Shown here: piece by piece, positions 60,813 through 64,000 of the stretch
Layout: each line of letters starts with the position of its first letter
How positions within the stretch are numbered: position 1 is the first letter of the stretch
DNA from: JAFGNB01 sp050304135
GTDB taxonomy: Bacteria > Fibrobacterota > Chitinivibrionia > Chitinivibrionales > Chitinispirillaceae
Direction: 5' to 3'
Assembly (NCBI GenBank): GCA_050304135.1
Contig: JBNLDC010000032.1
Location: 15,729-79,728 of the forward strand
DNA length: 64,000 nucleotides
Translations under genes and position numbers: made by a program
Notes under the pieces: generated by a model
Databases searched by the model: none
What the model saw: the letters and a program-made list of their open reading frames with translations, nothing else
Told to the model about the DNA's origin: nothing

Positions 60813-61853
60813 CTACTCCTGCTTTCCCATATGCTTCCGGTACAACCCACGCAACTGATGGTAGGTAATACCGAGATGCTCCGCAGCCTTGCGCTGATTG
60901 TACTGCGCCTTTTCGAGCGCGCGGGTGAGGTGCTCTTTTTCGAATGAGTCAATGAGTTGTGGTAACGGTGTGTCGAGAGGAAGTCGGGAGATTACCGTGG
61001 AGTTCCCGGGGGGTATAGCTTCTGAATCCTGCTTGTCAAACGTTGTACCGTCTGCTGCCGGGACCGGGCTGGTCTGCCTCGTGTCACCGGTTCCGAAGGG
61101 ATTGATGATTACTTCGCAGATAGTACTCCCGGTACACTGGTACACCGCCCGTTCAACGGCATTCTTCAGCTCGCGGATGTTGCCGGGCCATGAGTAGTCC
61201 AGTAAAACCTGTTTCACGTTATCGGAAAATTGCGGTGCGGTATCACGTTCGAGTTCCAGTGCCATGCGTGCCGCGAAATGGCTCGCAAGCGGGAGAATAT
61301 CTTCATGGCGTTCCCGCAGCGACGGCAGGGTAATAACTTCAAAACTCAGACGGTCGAGCAGATCGGCCTTGAATGTTCCTTTGCGCACCAGTGCGGGAAG
61401 GTTGGCGTTCGTGGCAGCGACAATGCGCACATCAACCGAAACCGGCACTGAACCACCCACCCGTTCAAACGATCCGTACTCGATCACCCGCAGAATTTTC
61501 TCCTGTACAATCATCGGCATATTACCGATCTCGTCAAGAAAAAGTGTTCCGTCCATTGCCATTTCGAACCGGCCTTTGCGCTGTCGCTGGGCGCCGGTGA
61601 ATGCCCCCGCCTCGTGGCCGAAGAGTTCCGATTCCAGTACCGAGGGATTGAGTGCGGCACAGTTCAGTGTAATAAACGGGTTCTGCCATCGCCCTGAAAG
61701 ATAATGCAGACGCGAGGCGGCAAGTTCCTTGCCGGTGCCCCGTTCCCCGATGATCAGCACCGGACGGTTAACCTTCGCAACAAGCGATATACGCTCCTGC
61801 ATTTTCAGAAAGGCATCGGACTGTCCGAGTGCCTCAAGTTTGTTCTCACTCAT
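60813..61853 (-). CDS. pspF: PspF-like sigma-54 enhancer-binding protein
   Basis: A 346-residue AAA+ activator without an N-terminal regulatory domain, as in PspF. Walker A GERGTGKE (36-43), the sigma-54 contact loop GAFTGA (83-88), Walker B TLFLDEIG and the R-finger region (GTFKADLLDRLSF) are intact. The C-terminus is a Fis-type HTH (AEHLGITYHQLRGLYRKH). It is divergent from pspA with the sigma-54 promoter between them, and is expected to activate pspABC and be held in check by PspA. Confidence 0.94.
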   Translation of the reverse strand: MSENKLEALGQSDAFLKMQERISLVAKVNRPVLIIGERGTGKELAASRLHYLSGRWQNPFITLNCAALNPSVLESELFGHEAGAFTGAQRQRKGRFEMAMDGTLFLDEIGNMPMIVQEKILRVIEYGSFERVGGSVPVSVDVRIVAATNANLPALVRKGTFKADLLDRLSFEVITLPSLRERHEDILPLASHFAARMALELERDTAPQFSDNVKQVLLDYSWPGNIRELKNAVERAVYQCTGSTICEVIINPFGTGDTRQTSPVPAADGTTFDKQDSEAIPPGNSTVISRLPLDTPLPQLIDSFEKEHLTRALEKAQYNQRKAAEHLGITYHQLRGLYRKHMGKQE

Positions 61854-61958
61854 GCAAGGAAAATACTGCTGGTGGTGAAAAAAACCAACTATTGGTCGAT
61901 ATGGCTAATAGGTGTTTGCCGGAGTGCGAAAAACAGTGATTTTTATGACATTCAGCAA

Positions 61959-61975
61959 TTGGCACGATTCTTTCT
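61959..61975 (+). promoter_or_regulatory. Sigma-54 promoter of pspABC
   Basis: TTGGCACG (61959-61966) with TTTCT four bases later (61971-61975) closely matches TTGGCACG-N4-TTGCT. It lies 65 bases before the pspA start, on the strand reading into pspA. PspF sites should lie upstream, between it and pspF. Confidence 0.85.
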
Positions 61976-62039
61976 TTATCGAACAATCGTACTGGCGTAG
62001 TCGTCAAGAGAAGAGTAAAAATTAATCATGGAGGTATAT

Positions 62040-62720
62040 ATGGGAGTTTTCAGTAGGTTTAAGGACATCATCGGGTCAAACATCAATTCCATGCTCGATA
62101 AGGCGGAAGACCCTGAAAAGATGATACGGTTGATGATTCAGGAGATGGAAGAGACACTCGTTGAACTCAAATCCTCGTGTGCCGGTATCATGGCCGACAA
62201 GAAATCCGCCGAACGGGAGATTGCGGCATTGCAGAATCTTGCCGATAAATGGGAGGAACGTGCGGAGCTGGCAATCGAGAAAGGGCGGGAGGATCTGGCG
62301 AAAGAGGCGCTGATCGAGAAAAAACGGTATCTTACGCAGATCGATGCGCAGGTGGAAAACTGCATACGATTCGATGAGCTGATCGCTGCGGCCCGCAGTG
62401 ACATTGATCAGCTTGAGGAGAAAATCACCACGGCGCGAGAAAAGCAGAAGCTGCTCGTGAAACGGCAGTTACGCGCACACCAGTCGCTACGAACCCGGAA
62501 AGAGATCCGCCGGGCACAGGGCAGCGATGCGTTGCGGCGGTTCGAGGCGTACGAGCAGAAAATCGACCGGATGGAGGCGGAAGCTTCGCTTGTCAATACT
62601 GCGGGAGTAAAAAGCGGTTCTCTGGAAGATGCATTTGAACGGCTCGAAAGTCAGGATGCCATCGAGAGCGAACTGGCGGCGCTCAAGAAAAAGAAGCAGG
62701 CGGCAAACGGTGCCGAGTGA
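62040..62720 (+). CDS. pspA: Phage shock protein A (PspA/IM30 family)
   Basis: A 226-residue coiled-coil membrane-stress protein. It starts GVFSRFKDIIGSNINSMLDKAEDPEKMIRLMIQEME, the PspA signature, and stays helical and charged throughout. PspA binds stressed inner membrane and inhibits PspF. GGAGG lies five bases before ATG 62040; an in-frame ATG at 62028 would precede the ribosome-binding site. First gene of pspABC. Confidence 0.96.
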   Translation: MGVFSRFKDIIGSNINSMLDKAEDPEKMIRLMIQEMEETLVELKSSCAGIMADKKSAEREIAALQNLADKWEERAELAIEKGREDLAKEALIEKKRYLTQIDAQVENCIRFDELIAAARSDIDQLEEKITTAREKQKLLVKRQLRAHQSLRTRKEIRRAQGSDALRRFEAYEQKIDRMEAEASLVNTAGVKSGSLEDAFERLESQDAIESELAALKKKKQAANGAE

Positions 62721-62811
62721 CGTCCGGTGGTGGTATTTTGTTAACGGCGCATGCGGGATTGGCCGGGTTCTCCCGCCGCGAGGGCTTTTGTAATAAAGGA
62801 GTCAGGTGACG

Positions 62812-63078
62812 ATGTGGGATCAGATAATGGCGGTGTTCATACTTGCCACTATTTTCGGTGGAATAGCGCTGGTGCTGGGGGTCTATTTCTGGGGAGTGAA
62901 AACGACCGGGAGACTGTCGGGGAAAATGTCCGCGCGGCAGAGCGAAGAGGAGACAAAACTTATTCAGGAAATCTACCGGGGGCTCACCGGAATGGAAGAA
63001 CGGATCGATACGCTTGAGACGATTCTGCTGGAAAAGAAAAAGGCGACGGTAAAGGAAACGGAGGAATCTGATGCGTGA
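62812..63078 (+). CDS. pspB: Phage shock protein B-like protein
   Basis: A small protein of 88 residues with one N-terminal membrane helix (MAVFILATIFGGIALVLGVYFW) and a charged coiled coil (ETKLIQEIYRGLTGMEERIDTLETIL), as in PspB. GTG 62806 and ATG 62812 both follow AAGGAG; the ATG has the better spacing. The 3' end overlaps pspC by 8 bases. Confidence 0.85.
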   Translation: MWDQIMAVFILATIFGGIALVLGVYFWGVKTTGRLSGKMSARQSEEETKLIQEIYRGLTGMEERIDTLETILLEKKKATVKETEESDA

Positions 63079-63499
63079 AGGACGTGAATGGCGACGGGAA
63101 CAGAGAGAACAGTGTCGTGAAGAGCGGTTCCGGATGCGCGAGCAGTTCTACCGGTCGCGTCACGGCGTGGCGCTCGGGGTCTGCAGGGGTATCGCCGATC
63201 ATTACGATATTCCCGTATTCTGGGTCCGTGTAGGTGTTATTATCCTGATGGTGACCACTGCGGTGTGGCCGGTGGTACTGGGCTATTTTGCCGTGGCGTT
63301 TTTTCTGAAACCGAAACCGGTACTGCCGTTTGCCAATGAGAGCGACAATGAATTTTACAGTTCCTTTACCACCTCCCGTTCGATGGCGCTGCACCGCCTT
63401 AAAAAGAAATTCGACCAGCTGCAGAACCGGCTCCGTCGGATGGAAGATGTGGTTACCAGCCGGGAGTACGAGTGGGAGAGGAAGATGGGGGAGGGATAG
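63071..63499 (+). CDS. pspC: Phage shock protein C (PspC domain)
   Basis: A 142-residue membrane protein. The PspC domain reads YRSRHGVALGVCRGIADHYDIPVFWVRVGVIILM, and a second hydrophobic stretch follows. A C-terminal coiled coil (ALHRLKKKFDQLQNRLRRMEDVV) ends the protein. PspB and PspC sense stress and recruit PspA. It overlaps pspB and ends the operon. Confidence 0.92.
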   Translation: MREGREWRREQREQCREERFRMREQFYRSRHGVALGVCRGIADHYDIPVFWVRVGVIILMVTTAVWPVVLGYFAVAFFLKPKPVLPFANESDNEFYSSFTTSRSMALHRLKKKFDQLQNRLRRMEDVVTSREYEWERKMGEG

Positions 63500-64000
63500 T
63501 GGTGGTCTATGCACTTGACCGGCGCCGTTAATAGATACCTTTTATTTTGAAAGACACAACGACCCGACGCACCTAACCGTAGGGACGTGCCCACCAGCGA
63601 TTGTATTATTGATATGTACCATTTTGTTGTCTATCTCTTTACACATAAAAAATGGAAACGGAAAGTAAGTGAAGACCGACGGTAACAGTCATTTCAAGAT
63701 ATCACATGTCCAGGGCACCTGTTGTTGCCACCCACACCCCGACCAGAGGTGTTCCGGCGCCAAAGCGGTACAATAAAAACAGTGTCGAAAACGCTGGATA
63801 CCTTACGATTAATAAATGGAATGTTTCGCGCCTTCAGCGCATATTGGATTCTTGCTTCAATTATTACTCCGGCGATTAAATATACCTCACTCGTGTTTCA
63901 GAGATTCTTCGACGATGCTCAGAATGAGCGGGAAAAATACCGTTCATGCTGAGTTTGAGTTTACCCTGAGTTTATCGAAGGGAAGTATGAACGACAGTTA
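63500..64000. other. Intergenic region with dispersed repeats
   Basis: About 500 bases without a supported gene to the window end. It holds GTAGGGACGTGCCCACCAGCG at 63579-63599, a member of the TAGGGACG repeat family, and the palindromic element at 63905. The frame at 63722-63952 runs into the repeat and is not credible. Confidence 0.55.
63905..63993. repeat. TTCGAC..CTCAG..GAGCGG type imperfect palindromic repeat
   Basis: TTCGACGATGCTCAGAATGA (63908-63927) is imperfectly inverted at CGTTCATGCTGAG (63941-63953) and again at CCCTGAGTTTATCGAAGGG (63964-63982). This resembles the CTTCGACAAGCTCAGGATGA repeats spread through many bacterial genomes. Confidence 0.65.

Noticed and set aside
63722..63952. 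76-codon frame near the window end
   Set aside because: Its C-terminus is a translation of the palindromic repeat, and there is no ribosome-binding site.

Overview
The window looks like chromosomal DNA from a member of Fibrobacterota (the Fibrobacter/Chitinivibrionia lineage) or a close relative. The evidence is two genes of the TIGR02147 paralogous family (6856 and 16718), a TIGR02145 'Fibrobacter major paralogous domain' protein (1789), several exported proteins with C-terminal domains resembling type IX sorting or FlgD-like tails, and exported plant-polysaccharide hydrolases (GH5 at 49483, GH51 at 51750). An anaerobic or micro-aerobic, surface-active Gram-negative life is suggested by a diiron-type sensor, a haemerythrin chemoreceptor, ferredoxin and thioredoxin/CcdA genes, outer-membrane barrels and many lipoproteins. 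No rRNA, tRNA or CRISPR array was seen.

Layout. 1-1345: 3'-truncated lepA on the minus strand. 1789-6503: a secreted TIGR02145 protein, then surface-glycan genes (GT2, methyltransferase, GT-C). 6856-11607: TIGR02147 gene translationally coupled to a Kelch lipoprotein and a secreted protein. 11752-16361 (minus): serS, a PorY-like kinase, a PorX-like REC-PglZ regulator and tsaE in one tightly packed operon. 16718-18645: second TIGR02147 cassette with a small exported protein and a likely outer-membrane protein. 18712-24206: YaiI-family gene with a CTG start, FMN-binding protein, and exported proteins. 24451-24991: compact inverted-repeat-bounded element carrying a DUF559 nuclease. 25180-30645 (minus): double-length UvrA. 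32216-39595 (minus): four overlapping or abutting genes that look like a sensor-controlled exopolysaccharide synthase and export system. 39844-41183: lipoprotein with a poly-A frame problem, then DUF2892-rhodanese. 41318-45133: zwf in an AT-rich islet bounded by two copies of the pepD 3' end. 45248-49368: serine hydrolase, UDP-glucose dehydrogenase, CcmH-DsbA fusion and a STAS-like protein. 49483-54035: divergent GH5 and GH51 glycosidases. 54122-59057: haemerythrin chemoreceptor and membrane KAP NTPase. 59274-60808: redox operon (DUF6132, ferredoxin, thioredoxin-like, CcdA). 60813-63499: pspF divergent from pspABC with a sigma-54 promoter. 63500-64000: repeats only.

How the parts relate. The PorX/PorY-like pair is a plausible regulator of the secretion route used by proteins with C-terminal sorting-like domains, several of which lie in this window. 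The most system-like locus is 32216-39595: a metallo-beta-lactamase-fold diiron sensor fused to a degenerate GGDEF domain and a receiver with Glu at the phosphoacceptor site, followed by a HEAT-repeat GT2 synthase, a TPR/YaiO-type outer-membrane barrel and a beta-propeller lipoprotein. A second candidate is the repeated arrangement of TIGR02147 gene, overlapping exported gene and further surface gene. All functional links are inferred from sequence alone.
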